Position numbers and translations under genes: made by a program
Part shown: positions 39,120 to 48,458 of the stretch, in pieces
Numbering within the stretch: position 1 is the stretch's first letter
Layout: every line of letters begins with the position of its first letter
Notes under the pieces: generated by a model
Database searches by the model: none
Seen by the model: the letters and a program-made list of their open reading frames with translations, nothing else
What the model was told of the DNA's origin: nothing
Assembly: GCF_002007605.1 (NCBI RefSeq)
Contig: NZ_CP019799.1
Span: forward strand, 2,644,001 to 2,708,000
Origin: Cellvibrio sp. PSBB023
GTDB taxonomy: Bacteria; Pseudomonadota; Gammaproteobacteria; Pseudomonadales; Cellvibrionaceae
DNA length: 64,000 nt
Reading direction: 5' to 3'

Positions 39120-39584
39120 ATGAGTATTACCATTTTAAAAGACATACTAATTTCTAAAGGACAGGTAGATAGAATTTTTGAAGGCTCAGTGCCAATCAAT
39201 TTATGGCGAGCGCTAAACAAAAAATCGAACACAGGTGTTTTTAGCTTTATAGAGGAACCCACTATTCTTTCAAATGGCCGGCCTCGCGCTGCGGACATAA
39301 AAATTGAACACAGAAATGGTGTAAAGTGGGTGAGCGTAAAGAATAGGCCAAGAGGCCTAAGCACATTTGACAAGCCCGGCCTACCAAAAGGCAAAGACTG
39401 GGAATATTACAAAATCCCCAAAGGAACAGTACTACCTGAAGGCATAGCCATAGTAAAAGACGAGTACAATACAATCTTAGGTGCTCATCACTACACCATT
39501 GCTCCTGCTTATGACATGCCATTATCTCAATTCAAAGCAAAGCTTGACCAGCTTGCAATTAAATTACTTAAAGAGGCCATGTAA
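39120..39584 (+). CDS. Tse2-like ADP-ribosyltransferase-type toxin
   Basis: A 154-residue protein whose C-terminal 90 residues match the Tse2 toxin pattern from Pseudomonas: GLSTFDKPGLPKGKDWEYYK, IPKGTVLPEGIAIVKDEYNT, LGAHHYTIAPAYDMPLSQF. Tse2 is a type VI secretion effector that acts in the cytoplasm and has an ADP-ribosyltransferase-like fold. No secretion or adaptor domain is fused here. AAGGAG lies before the ATG. The stop codon overlaps the start of the immunity-like gene (TAATG), so the two are coupled. It could serve as a plain toxin-antitoxin module next to the cassette array. Confidence 0.75.
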   Translation: MSITILKDILISKGQVDRIFEGSVPINLWRALNKKSNTGVFSFIEEPTILSNGRPRAADIKIEHRNGVKWVSVKNRPRGLSTFDKPGLPKGKDWEYYKIPKGTVLPEGIAIVKDEYNTILGAHHYTIAPAYDMPLSQFKAKLDQLAIKLLKEAM

Positions 39585-39796
39585 TGGAAATTCCAAATGT
39601 TTGGGCCCCGTTATTAGTATCAGCCGTTAGAGACGCCGTTCTATTTCAAGAGCAACTTCTAAAAAGCGAAACTATTCGCAACAGGGCTGACTATGAAGAA
39701 CATCATTTACAGTTAACCCAGTTTCTGGAATTTATAAAAGAAGAATATAAATCGATTGAAGGCGAAGTCGGATTACCCTTAGAGCGCTTGCTGTAA
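39584..39796 (+). CDS. Tsi2-like immunity/antitoxin protein
   Basis: A 70-residue helical acidic protein. Its pattern (hydrophobic start VSAVRDAVLFQEQLL, RADYEEHHLQLTQFLEFIKEEY, closing GLPLERLL) resembles Tsi2, the small helical-bundle immunity protein of Tse2, which ends in a similar GLPPYDRL. Its ATG overlaps the toxin stop by one base. The function is inferred from this likeness plus position. Confidence 0.68.
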   Translation: MEIPNVWAPLLVSAVRDAVLFQEQLLKSETIRNRADYEEHHLQLTQFLEFIKEEYKSIEGEVGLPLERLL

Positions 39797-39806
39797 AATA
39801 CAAATG

Positions 39807-39824
39807 CTGGGCATTACTGCCCAG
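39807..39824. repeat. Palindromic intergenic repeat
   Basis: CTGGGCA, loop TTAC, TGCCCAG, with the flank CCTACA shared with the repeats at the start of the window. A related hairpin (TGGGTA-TTAC-TACCCA) is at 41616-41631 after the S41 gene. Confidence 0.6.
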
Positions 39825-39980
39825 CCTACATTAAATACTAACTGCTTTTATTGGAAAATAGCGGGAATTGTTTACCGCCATTTGTATCTACACTGTTACA
39901 AATTGATAACACGTGATACAGCTTTACGCGGTTTGGTGGTTTAGGTTATCCCTTCCCGGTAACCTAAAGGTGCATCAAAT

Positions 39981-41606
39981 ATGCGTTTTACAAAACATGC
40001 GGTTTTATCAAGATATATCGCGGCTATTGCCTGGTTTAGCCTGACATTATTAATTGGTTGTTCAGATGACGACCACAAGAAACCTTCCCGCTCATCTTCT
40101 TCAGCTTCCGTATCTAGCAGCTCTTCCAGCTCAGCGGCAAACAGTTCCTCCTCCAGTTCTGTGGCGGCGTCACCCTATGCGGGTGAATGGTATGCGCCTG
40201 CTTATGGTTATGTGTTATCGGTAAGCACCCAGGCGGATGAGTTTAGGGTTAAAACATATAGCGTGACAGAAGATTATTGTTTATTGCAGAACGTGACGCC
40301 TAACTTACCGCAAGAAAAGTTTGAACAAAGCTATTCCTATTCAAAACTGGCGAAGGAAACACTGCGCAAGGTGAATGGGCAATATGCCCCTGGTGTTGAA
40401 TACGAAAAAATCGCGCAACTGCCATCCACCTGTACGGAAGACCTGCAAACCTTAAAGACAGATTCCGGTTATGCCTTTAATGCCGAAAGAGACTTTGAAA
40501 TATTTTGGCACACATTTAATGAGCTCTACATTAACTTCGAATTAAGAGGCGTAGATTGGGATGAAGCCTATGAAGAAGCCGTTAATTCCCTGGGCGACAT
40601 TCATACGGAGGAAGAGCTGTTTGAATTTTTAAGTGAGCTGATTGCCCCGCTAGGTGATGGTCATGCGATTTTGATCCACGCACCACTCAGCCAAAATCTG
40701 GATGAAAGTATAACTAAAGCGTTGGAAGATGAAGACACACCCAACTTCAGCACAAACACACAATTACGGTTGTATGAAAAATTATTGAATGAGTATGTAG
40801 CGTCACTTGGGTCTGATGATGAGTTAACCGAGGAGCAAGCCGCAGAGGCGGAAAACTATATAGCGTCCAACGTTGATAATATTATGGAAACTATTTTTGG
40901 TTATGCCGATGAAAATGTTGATATTAAGGTGAAGGCAGCAGGCGAAATCACCTGGTTTACAACAAGTGAAAATATTGGGTATTTGTTTATAGGCTCAATG
41001 TCTGACTATACCGAGGGAAAATCAACCGTTATTTCTGACGTTGCTGTTGATGTTGCCATAGCAGAGGAAACTATTAACGAGGCACTGAAAGACCTTGAAG
41101 ATACGGATGGCCTGATCGTTGATGTTCGTTTTAATGGCGGCGGCCAGGATCAGGTATCGCTCAGTTTTGTGCGTCACTTTATGAGTCAGCCGCAAGTGGT
41201 GTATTCAAAATTTGCAGGCCGTGACGACTTGGCGACGCCAGTGAAAGAAGTCGTACTAGACCCGCCAGTGGATAACCTGTATCTAAAACCCACAGCCGTA
41301 TTAGTGAGTGGCGATACAGGAAGCGCCGCCGAGTTATTTACCATTGCGATGTCTTCTTTACCGCAAGTCACTATTATCGGTGAGCCAACCGCGGGGGCAT
41401 TTTCCGATGTACTGGTTAAACGCCTGACTAGCGATATTATTTTCGGGATAAGCAATGAAACTTACCTGGATACCAAAGGAAATAATTATGAGGGAGTAGG
41501 TATAGCGGCCGATATTTCAGTAGCGTTTGGCACCCCGCAAGAGCGTAAGGGCGGATATGACAATGGATTGGATACAGCGATAGATTGGATTAAGGCTTAT
41601 CACTAA
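39981..41606 (+). CDS. S41 family peptidase, lipoprotein with polyserine linker
   Basis: A 541-residue lipoprotein: signal peptide with lipobox LLIGC (Cys at about 28), then a polyserine linker (about 38-62) of the kind used in Cellvibrio-type extracellular enzymes. The catalytic S41 (C-terminal processing peptidase, tail-specific) domain is in the last 200 residues: GLIVDVRFNGGGQD, SGDTGSAAELFTIAM with the likely nucleophile Ser, IGEPTAGAFSDV. The middle helix-rich part (HTFNELYINFELRGVDWDEAYEEA) is usual for tricorn-core-like S41 members. Probably processes or degrades proteins at the cell surface. Confidence 0.9.
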   Translation: MRFTKHAVLSRYIAAIAWFSLTLLIGCSDDDHKKPSRSSSSASVSSSSSSSAANSSSSSSVAASPYAGEWYAPAYGYVLSVSTQADEFRVKTYSVTEDYCLLQNVTPNLPQEKFEQSYSYSKLAKETLRKVNGQYAPGVEYEKIAQLPSTCTEDLQTLKTDSGYAFNAERDFEIFWHTFNELYINFELRGVDWDEAYEEAVNSLGDIHTEEELFEFLSELIAPLGDGHAILIHAPLSQNLDESITKALEDEDTPNFSTNTQLRLYEKLLNEYVASLGSDDELTEEQAAEAENYIASNVDNIMETIFGYADENVDIKVKAAGEITWFTTSENIGYLFIGSMSDYTEGKSTVISDVAVDVAIAEETINEALKDLEDTDGLIVDVRFNGGGQDQVSLSFVRHFMSQPQVVYSKFAGRDDLATPVKEVVLDPPVDNLYLKPTAVLVSGDTGSAAELFTIAMSSLPQVTIIGEPTAGAFSDVLVKRLTSDIIFGISNETYLDTKGNNYEGVGIAADISVAFGTPQERKGGYDNGLDTAIDWIKAYH

Positions 41607-41636
41607 AAAATATTGTGGGTATTACTACCCAGGATT

Positions 41637-41666
41637 AATAGCTATCACTCAAGGGTGATAGCTATT
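41637..41666. terminator. Hairpin between convergent genes
   Basis: AATAGCTATCAC (41637-41648), TCAAGG, GTGATAGCTATT (41655-41666), a perfect 12-bp stem followed by AAAAATTTT. It lies between the S41 gene and the convergent secDF gene and may end both. Confidence 0.55.
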
Positions 41667-41678
41667 AAAAATTTTCTG

Positions 41679-43982
41679 TTACGGCAATAAATCAATTTCC
41701 CGTTGCTTGGGGTCTGCACTCACATGCAGCTGTGATTTTCCTTTGCGCACTCTTCGCTCACCTAACAGCATCACAATAGGCGTCGCAATTAAAATAGATG
41801 AACTGGTGCCGATAACTATGCCGAATAACATAGGCAGAGAAAAACTGGACACCGCACTGCCACCGGCAATCGCCATAGGCAAAATCGCCAGAAAGGTAGT
41901 GATCGAGGTGAAAATGGTGCGCGTGAGCGTTGAGGTAATACTCTCGTTGAGTAATTGTACCAAGGGCTTATCTGGCGTGAGACGCAGGTTTTCACGAATG
42001 CGATCAAATACAACGACTTTGTCATTTACCGAATAACCAATTAACGCGAGCAATGCCGCCACCGCAGTGAGGTTAAACTCCACTCCAGCCAAGGCAAAAA
42101 AGCCGATGGTCTTGGTGAGATCCAGCGCGAGAGTGAGTGTCGCAGCCAGTGCAAAGTGGGATTCAAACCTTACCCACAAATAACCGAGCATGCCCAAGCC
42201 TGCCAGAATAATCGCGAGGATTGTCGCATCACCAAAATCACCGCTAACACGAGGGCCAACCATTTCTACACGCGGAAATGCAGCGTCCGGTGCGATGGCG
42301 GTAACAGCAGATTTAACGGCTTGCACGCTGGTGCCATTAGCAATATCTTCCGCAGATGGCATGGGCAGGCGCAGCAGGTAGTGACCATCGTTCCCGAATT
42401 CCTGAATGGCTACTTGTCCCTTACCTTCATCTGCCAAGCCTTTGCGCAAGGCGGCGACATTGGTGTCTGGCGCTTGTACTTCAATGACGGTGCCACCACT
42501 GAAATCGATGCCGTAATCCAGCCCCGGGCTAAAAAATAAAAACACAGAGGCAAGTGACAATACGGCCGAAGCCATCAACCCGAAAAAACGCGCGCGTAAA
42601 AAGGGAATGGTATTTTCACTGATGCTATCTAACCATTTGATGCCGGAAATAATTAACGATTGTTTACCCAATTTACGCACACGCCATTCCATCACCAAAC
42701 GTGTAAATGAAATGGCCGTGAACATGGAAATAATTAAGCCAACAGCCATAGTCACGGCAAAACCGCGTACCGGGCCACTGCCAAATAAAAATAATAAACT
42801 GATGGCAATCAGCGAAGTGACATTGGAATCCAGAATAGTGCTGTAAGCGCGCTGGAAGCCACCACTGAGGGCGGCCATGGCCGGTTGCCCGCGCCGCGTT
42901 TCTTCGCGGATGCGTTCATTAATTAAAATATTCGCATCCACCGCCATGCCAATACTTAAAATAAAACCGGCAATACCTGGAAGCGTGAGTGTTGCACCAA
43001 GCAAACTCAACACACCAAAACTCAAACCGATATTTATCGCAAGGCCAATACAAGCAATAAAACCCCAGCGACCATAAATGCCCACCATAAACGCGAGCAC
43101 TAACAGCGCGCCCACAATACCGGTGCTAATCCCCATAGAAATTGCATCGCTACCTAAATCCGGCCCGACAGTGCGCTCTTCAATTACTTTTAAAGGAGCA
43201 GGCAATGCGCCGGCACGCAATAACAACGCCAAATCATTTGCCGATGCGCTGGTAAAAGAACCGCTGATTTCGCCGCTGCCACCTTGAATCGCACTGCGAA
43301 TGACTGGCGCGGTGACGACTTTATCATCCAACACAATTGCCAATACGCGCCCGACATTGCGTTTGGTCATATCGCCAAAACGGCGTGCGCCTTCGTTATC
43401 CAATTTGAAATTGACCACGGGTTCGCCGGTATCGTGATTAAACGCAAGCCGCGCATCACTGATGTGTTTTCCCTCCATGGCAACACGCTCTTCCAGTTGA
43501 TAGCGCTCACCCGCTTCACCATTGACGGTAATAACCTTGGTGTGCAATGGCGATTGATTATTGGCCGCCCAGTGAAACGTCATGCGCGCCGTAGTACCTA
43601 ACAGATCGCGAATATGCTGGGGGTCACTCACGCCGGGAAGCTGCACCAGAATACTGTCGCGCCCCTGACGGGTGATCATGGGTTCCACCATGCCGGTTTC
43701 ATCCAGGCGACGGCGCACCACTTGCAAACTTTGCTCTACAGCATCGCGCACGATTTGTTCGTGCAGCGCCGGATTTTTATTGCGAACCAATTCGCTGGTA
43801 TCGACTTCCAGCAACAGATGCGATCCACCGCGTAGATCAAGCCCGAGGGTTAATTGATTTTTGGCATACCAATCCGGCAGTTTTGCCAGAGCGGAATCGG
43901 GTAACAGGTTGGGCAGCGCACTGAGCAGCCCGAATAGGATAATCAGACCATACACAATGGCCCGCGAAAAAAGGGTTTTCAT
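41679..43982 (-). CDS. secDF: Fused SecD-SecF protein translocase accessory subunit
   Basis: A 767-residue inner-membrane protein joining SecD and SecF. SecD part: LTLGLDLRGGSHLLLEVD, GALPAPLKVIEERTVGPDLGSDAI, and a TM block ending GIAGFILSIGMAVDANILINERI. SecF part begins about residue 455: GLDYGIDFSGGTVIEVQA and LIGYSVNDKVVVFDRIRE. These use the proton gradient to help protein export. Gammaproteobacteria normally have separate secD and secF beside yajC, so this is probably a second copy. ATG 43982 follows a GGAG; a TTG 6 bp upstream is less likely. Confidence 0.93.
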   Translation of the reverse strand: MKTLFSRAIVYGLIILFGLLSALPNLLPDSALAKLPDWYAKNQLTLGLDLRGGSHLLLEVDTSELVRNKNPALHEQIVRDAVEQSLQVVRRRLDETGMVEPMITRQGRDSILVQLPGVSDPQHIRDLLGTTARMTFHWAANNQSPLHTKVITVNGEAGERYQLEERVAMEGKHISDARLAFNHDTGEPVVNFKLDNEGARRFGDMTKRNVGRVLAIVLDDKVVTAPVIRSAIQGGSGEISGSFTSASANDLALLLRAGALPAPLKVIEERTVGPDLGSDAISMGISTGIVGALLVLAFMVGIYGRWGFIACIGLAINIGLSFGVLSLLGATLTLPGIAGFILSIGMAVDANILINERIREETRRGQPAMAALSGGFQRAYSTILDSNVTSLIAISLLFLFGSGPVRGFAVTMAVGLIISMFTAISFTRLVMEWRVRKLGKQSLIISGIKWLDSISENTIPFLRARFFGLMASAVLSLASVFLFFSPGLDYGIDFSGGTVIEVQAPDTNVAALRKGLADEGKGQVAIQEFGNDGHYLLRLPMPSAEDIANGTSVQAVKSAVTAIAPDAAFPRVEMVGPRVSGDFGDATILAIILAGLGMLGYLWVRFESHFALAATLTLALDLTKTIGFFALAGVEFNLTAVAALLALIGYSVNDKVVVFDRIRENLRLTPDKPLVQLLNESITSTLTRTIFTSITTFLAILPMAIAGGSAVSSFSLPMLFGIVIGTSSSILIATPIVMLLGERRVRKGKSQLHVSADPKQREIDLLP

Positions 43983-44051
43983 CGCCAATACTCCACAATG
44001 CTCTCGACTGCGAAAGCAAAAAATTATTGAAATCGGTATTACGGGGAGTGA

Positions 44052-44456
44052 TTAAACGAGCGGCGGCGCACGCGGAACGTTGAGCGCTTGCAATTGATGC
44101 CGACAAACACCAGACGCGAAAGTAAGACTAAAGTGCGCCACACCATGATGGGGAAATGATACGGCCAACAGATTGCCGGGCAACAAGGCCCAAGGGGTAT
44201 CTGGTAGGTCGAGGGCATCGGGCTGGGTTTTAGGGCGGGGAAAAAATCGCTTTAACGAGAGGGAGTGATCGCTGTTGGCATGCAGTGGCATATCCACCAG
44301 AGGCGCAAGGCTGCGGCGATCGGTATCGCTGACACTATGCGCCGCACCAAGCTCCCAACTGCCCAGCGCCAGGAGCCACAACAACCCCACAGCCAAAAGC
44401 CCACGCCACACCAGGGTGGGAGGCAAAGCAGGCAAATGATGGGATGGCTTGTGCAT
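44052..44456 (-). CDS. Small membrane-anchored protein of unknown function
   Basis: A 134-residue protein with one hydrophobic helix (about 16-36, LVWRGLLAVGLLWLLALGSW) and an extracytoplasmic tail with a His-Cys pattern near the end (HHGVAHFSLTFASGVCRHQ) and a PRAPP terminus. Similar short proteins with such ends sit beside metal or transport genes, but I do not recognise the family. It lies 69 bp upstream of secDF on the same strand and may be co-transcribed with it. Confidence 0.55.
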   Translation of the reverse strand: MHKPSHHLPALPPTLVWRGLLAVGLLWLLALGSWELGAAHSVSDTDRRSLAPLVDMPLHANSDHSLSLKRFFPRPKTQPDALDLPDTPWALLPGNLLAVSFPHHGVAHFSLTFASGVCRHQLQALNVPRAPPLV

Positions 44457-44686
44457 GACAGCGACCAGAACGGGTGTGATGGCATAGTGGGGCGCCAGCC
44501 GGGGTTATTCAAGCGCAGGCGCATAAAAATCGCGCATAACCTTTAGGGCACTACGCGAACTGGCGCACAGAAAAGAATACTTTTCATTTGACCTTCCGTC
44601 TCAACTTTATTAGGGTGGCCGCGCCATATGGCACTTCAATTTACATTTTTAATGTTCACTCTTAGCCTTAATTAGGGAGTTTCACA

Positions 44687-45151
44687 GTGAAAAAATCATT
44701 GGTTGTTATGGGTTTGGTTGGTCTTTTAACGGCAAATGCACAAGCGGCAGACCTGTTTGGTTCGCTCAAAAAGGCCTCTGAAACAGTAGACAAGGCACAG
44801 GCTAAAGTGGCGGAGACTCAAGCCAAAGTAGAAGAGACCAGCGCGGCAGCCAGCAACGTTTCAACTACCCCCGAGCAGTCAGCACTGGCCCTGGTAAAAA
44901 CCAAACTGGGCGATAATGCGACCAAAGCGCAGGTGCAAACCGCACTGGGTGCTCCTGTTGCCACCAGCGGTAAAGCTGACGCCGAAGTATGGCTTTACGA
45001 TGCAAGCTCGGTAAATGCAACCGCCGCCCAAGCGGCACAAGTTGCTGCAGCATTGGGCGTAAATAACGCCGGTGCAACCAAACAAGTTGCCGTACATTTT
45101 GCCGGTGACAAAGTAGTTAACGTGGTATTGGCAGACGTAGCGGCGCAGTAA
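44687..45151 (+). CDS. Periplasmic protein with BamE-like (SmpA/OmlA) C-terminal region
   Basis: A 154-residue exported protein starting at a GTG preceded by AGGGAG, with signal peptide MKKSLVVMGLVGLLTANAQA. A short coiled-coil-like part follows (KKASETVDKAQAKVAETQAK), then a segment KTKLGDNATKAQVQTALGAP-VATSG-ADAEVWLYD that resembles the two-helix/beta BamE-like fold. Function unknown. A strong terminator follows directly. Confidence 0.68.
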   Translation: MKKSLVVMGLVGLLTANAQAADLFGSLKKASETVDKAQAKVAETQAKVEETSAAASNVSTTPEQSALALVKTKLGDNATKAQVQTALGAPVATSGKADAEVWLYDASSVNATAAQAAQVAAALGVNNAGATKQVAVHFAGDKVVNVVLADVAAQ

Positions 45152-45173
45152 GTTTTCAGCGCCAGCAACAAAA

Positions 45174-45199
45174 AGCCCCGACGATTGCTCGTCGGGGCT
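45174..45199 (+). terminator. Rho-independent terminator
   Basis: AGCCCCGACGA (45174-45184), TTGC, TCGTCGGGGCT (45189-45199), an 11-bp perfect stem with A-rich flank on the left and ACTACAAAAAA on the right. It ends the 44687-45151 gene. Confidence 0.82.
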
Positions 45200-45261
45200 A
45201 CTACAAAAAATTCGCTCAAAAAAGACCACAATCACCACACGCTTCCCAAGTGAGATGCTCG

Positions 45262-45552
45262 CTAAAGGTTTTCCGACAAATCCTGTCGCCCCAAAATACG
45301 CATAATTTCTACCGCACCATCCTGGCTACTGATCCGATAATAGATACTGTCTGCACCGCAAACACTGCGTCTGTATCCCTCGCGGATATTGTCTATCGCT
45401 TGAAAAGCCAAGGGGGCGTCACTGATTTTTTCGAACTGCTCAATCAGCAACTGGTAATAACCTTCCGCCTGCAGTTCACCAAACTTGACGACTCCATGCC
45501 AGTAGATCCTTGCGAGATCCATACTCGCCTCATGGCTTATTCGATACCGCAT
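45262..45552 (-). CDS. parE: ParE/RelE-type toxin
   Basis: A 96-residue toxin of the ParE/RelE superfamily: MRYRISHEASMDLARIYWHG start, FEKISDAPLAFQAIDNIREGYRR, and the C-terminal YYRISSQDGAVEIMRILGRQD pattern with the usual Arg residues. ParE members poison DNA gyrase. Its start overlaps the end of the antitoxin gene by 23 bp, so the two are co-translated with the antitoxin first. Confidence 0.88.
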   Translation of the reverse strand: MRYRISHEASMDLARIYWHGVVKFGELQAEGYYQLLIEQFEKISDAPLAFQAIDNIREGYRRSVCGADSIYYRISSQDGAVEIMRILGRQDLSENL

Positions 45553-45790
45553 CTCGCCCCAATCCCTGTTTAATTTCCTGCAATAGAGCGTCTGGGCTCA
45601 GTGAGCTAAAACCACCCTGCTCCGCTTTGATCAACTGGGCACGAATCAGCTGTAGCTCCTGCTCGCGCAACTGCCGCTCCCGAATTAACTCCCTGACAAC
45701 CTCACTCTCATTGCCATAATGCCCCAGCTCAATCTGGGCTTTGATCCAGCTATCTTGCTGATCCGTTACCGTGATACTTTTCTTAACCAT
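45530..45790 (-). CDS. parD: ParD-type antitoxin
   Basis: An 86-residue antitoxin (start chosen at MVKKSITVTDQQ; ATGs up to 33 bp upstream are possible). It has the ParD ribbon-helix-helix opening MVKKSITVTDQQDSWIKAQI followed by GHYGNESEVVRELIRERQ, and a helical C-terminus that binds the toxin. Expected to repress its own promoter. It overlaps parE by 23 bp. Confidence 0.88.
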   Translation of the reverse strand: MVKKSITVTDQQDSWIKAQIELGHYGNESEVVRELIRERQLREQELQLIRAQLIKAEQGGFSSLSPDALLQEIKQGLGRDAVSNKP

Positions 45791-45859
45791 CGCCATCATG
45801 CCATCTCCCAAAAGCCACTGCATACTACTCAGTAGTATAACATACCACCAGAATTGGCT

Positions 45860-47164
45860 TTATTGATGCCTATTTTTCGCCTCAATCCACTGCGCCATGT
45901 ATTGCGTGCTTTTATGCTGATGGTGACGCAGCATCTGCCCGATAAAATTGGCCTGACGCTCAGTGGCGATGTTTTCTTCCAGGGTGCGCAACCGCTGTTG
46001 CAATAAGGCGGTGTAATCACAGCGATAAAAATAATCGCGCAAAATATTGAACCCTTGCTGTTGTTTTTCTTGCCAGAGCGATGGCTGCTGGTAAAGCTCC
46101 AGCGCGGCGCGTGCAAACTCATCCGCGCTGTCAGCAACGGCACCGCACCACGCCAAGCCGCCGCTCATGGACTCACTGCCGATTGTGGTGGTCACACTCG
46201 GTGTGCCGCTGTGCATGGCATCCATTAATTTACCTTTAATACCGGCACCAAAACGCAGGGGCGCAAGGCACACGCGGGCGTTTTGCATCACCGCATGAGC
46301 ATCGACGGCCCAGCCCTTGATGTGAAAACCCTCTTTGGGATTGTGCAATTGCGTTGCTTTGGGCGGTGGATAGGCACCGTAAATATGTAACTCCGGCGCG
46401 GCGACACCTGCATTCACAAACTGTGTACGGATCAGTGGCCACAATTGATGTTTTAACCAGAGCACTGAATCCCAATTGGGTTCATGGCGAAAATTACCGA
46501 TAGTGACGAAATGCTGCCGCGCTGAAAAATCGGGCACACCTGCGGCGTTTATTGCAGGCTGACTTAGAAACGGGCAATAAAATAACAGCGCAGCAGGCAC
46601 AGAAAAATAATGCTGCAGCAAGTCCATTTCTACTTCTGAAATCATCAATGAAAGATCACAGCGAAAAATGGCGGCCACTTCGCGTTGCGCCATATCGCTG
46701 GTACACATTTGCGCATAGAGTTCAGCGGCTGTCGCACGCACAGGCGACACGGATTGCCGCGCTTTTTCATCGACGGCCATTTTTTGCGTAGCTTTTAATA
46801 ATTGCTGGCGCGCCTGACGCAGGCTATGTAAGTCTTCGGTGTCCAGAATACGCAATGCGGTTGGGCATTGCTGCGCTACTCGCCAACCGAACTGCTCCTC
46901 GGTAAAAAAGCGATCAAACAATACCGCGTCCGGTTGCAGCTCTCGCACAAACTCATCAAAGCTACTGCAATTCAAGGCAATAGATTTTTCTGTCACGCCG
47001 ATTGCGCTCAAGTCAAACCGATGCTCAGACAATGCCGCTGCAGATGCAAAGGTCACGCGACAATTCATCGCCAACAATAATTGCACCAATTCCAGCATGC
47101 GACTGCCCGCCGCCGAGGATTTAGGCTCAGGCCATACATAACCAATGATCAAAATATGTTTCAT
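45860..47164 (-). CDS. Group 1-type glycosyltransferase
   Basis: A 434-residue cytosolic protein with a GT-B pattern: start MKHILIIGYVWPEPKSSAAG, a middle RQHFVTIGNFRHEPNWDSV, and the donor-site segment FHIKGWAVDAHAVMQNARVC then LAPLRFGAGIKGKLMDAMHSGTPSVTTTIGSE, where the Glu-rich donor-site motif of family 4-like transferases is found. The sugar and acceptor are unknown. It is 15 bp downstream of the flavoprotein gene on the same strand. Confidence 0.8.
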   Translation of the reverse strand: MKHILIIGYVWPEPKSSAAGSRMLELVQLLLAMNCRVTFASAAALSEHRFDLSAIGVTEKSIALNCSSFDEFVRELQPDAVLFDRFFTEEQFGWRVAQQCPTALRILDTEDLHSLRQARQQLLKATQKMAVDEKARQSVSPVRATAAELYAQMCTSDMAQREVAAIFRCDLSLMISEVEMDLLQHYFSVPAALLFYCPFLSQPAINAAGVPDFSARQHFVTIGNFRHEPNWDSVLWLKHQLWPLIRTQFVNAGVAAPELHIYGAYPPPKATQLHNPKEGFHIKGWAVDAHAVMQNARVCLAPLRFGAGIKGKLMDAMHSGTPSVTTTIGSESMSGGLAWCGAVADSADEFARAALELYQQPSLWQEKQQQGFNILRDYFYRCDYTALLQQRLRTLEENIATERQANFIGQMLRHHQHKSTQYMAQWIEAKNRHQ

Positions 47165-47179
47165 TGTGTTCCGCTCAGT

Positions 47180-48454
47180 CTATTGCCCGCGAGCTGCATT
47201 CAGATACTGGACCACGCCAACACCCGTCGCACGCCCACTGGCAAAACAACCTGTCAGCAAATAACCGCCGGTGGGCGCATCCCAATCCAGCATTTCACCA
47301 GCGCAAAATACACCGGGCATTTTAGTGAGCATAAAGGCGGTATTTAATTCTTTGGAGGCCACACCACCGGCACTGCTAATCGCCTCGTCAATCGGACGTG
47401 TTGCGGTCAGTGTGAGCGACAATTTTTTAATGGCCAGCGCCAATAAGGCGGGATTTTCCATTGTTTGTTTGCTGGTACATTCACGCAAGAGAGCCAACTT
47501 GACGGGCGACAAATGCAACTGTTTGCGCAAAAAATTACTGAGCGAATTTTTCTCGCGTGGCTTATTGAGCTTTTGCTCAATTTTTTCAAGCGACATATCA
47601 GGCAACAAATCAATATTCAAGATGGCGGAACCATTCAGCGCCAGGTTTTCGCGCAAATATTTTGACAGCGCATAAATACCTGTACCTTCAATGCCGTAAT
47701 CACTAATGATTGCCTCCGATAAAATCCGGCGCGGCATGCCCTGCGCATCCACACAACTCAACCCGACACCTTGTAAAGGTGCACCGGCATGTTGGCTGAT
47801 GAGAAACTCACTCCATGCCACATCAAAGCCACTGTTGCTCGGCACCAATTCATTCACTTGCACACCGCGCTCGCGCAGCAAGGGCACCCAAGCGCCATCG
47901 GACCCCAAACGCTGCCAGCTTGCGCCGCCAAGGGCCAGGACAACAGCATCGGCACGGATTGTTTTGCTAATGGGATTGGCATTTTCGAGCGCAGAAAACA
48001 GTAACTCGCCCTGCGCATTCCATCCCAACCAGCGATGGCGCGGATAGATTTTTACGCCCAACTCGCGCAGGCGATGTAACCAGGCGCGCAACAGCGGTGC
48101 CGCTTTCATATCAGTTGGAAATACGCGACCCGACGTGCCCACAAAGGTATCAATACCCAAACCATGCACCCACTGGCGCAGTGCATCGGCATCGAATTGT
48201 TTGAGGGAATTTATAAACTGGGCATTGGCCGAATAGCGCGCGCGAAAATCCTCAGCTGGCTCCGCATGGGTGATATTCATACCACCCACGCCGGCCAATA
48301 AAAATTTTCGCCCAACCGACGGCATGGCATCGTACACAGACACCAAATGACCCGCCGAAGCAATGACTTCCGCCGCCATTAAACCCGCCGGGCCACCGCC
48401 AATAATCGCCACCGTTTTTGCAGGAGGGATATCAAAAATATCGAATTGTTTCAA
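47180..48454 (-). CDS. TIGR03862-like NAD(P)/FAD-dependent flavoprotein (HI0933 type)
   Basis: A flavoprotein of about 424 residues with N-terminal FAD motif AIIGGGPAGLMAAEVIASAGH, the family block VGRKFLLAGVGGMNITHAEP, and a closing GEMLDWDAPTGGYLLTGCFASGR. Members are of unknown substrate. An in-frame ATG at 48487 lies inside a terminator hairpin (48459-48495), so translation from it is doubtful; TTG at 48454 is used here, and a start further in is possible. It is probably followed by the glycosyltransferase gene in one transcript. Confidence 0.85.
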   Translation of the reverse strand: MKQFDIFDIPPAKTVAIIGGGPAGLMAAEVIASAGHLVSVYDAMPSVGRKFLLAGVGGMNITHAEPAEDFRARYSANAQFINSLKQFDADALRQWVHGLGIDTFVGTSGRVFPTDMKAAPLLRAWLHRLRELGVKIYPRHRWLGWNAQGELLFSALENANPISKTIRADAVVLALGGASWQRLGSDGAWVPLLRERGVQVNELVPSNSGFDVAWSEFLISQHAGAPLQGVGLSCVDAQGMPRRILSEAIISDYGIEGTGIYALSKYLRENLALNGSAILNIDLLPDMSLEKIEQKLNKPREKNSLSNFLRKQLHLSPVKLALLRECTSKQTMENPALLALAIKKLSLTLTATRPIDEAISSAGGVASKELNTAFMLTKMPGVFCAGEMLDWDAPTGGYLLTGCFASGRATGVGVVQYLNAARGQ

Positions 48455-48458
48455 AATA

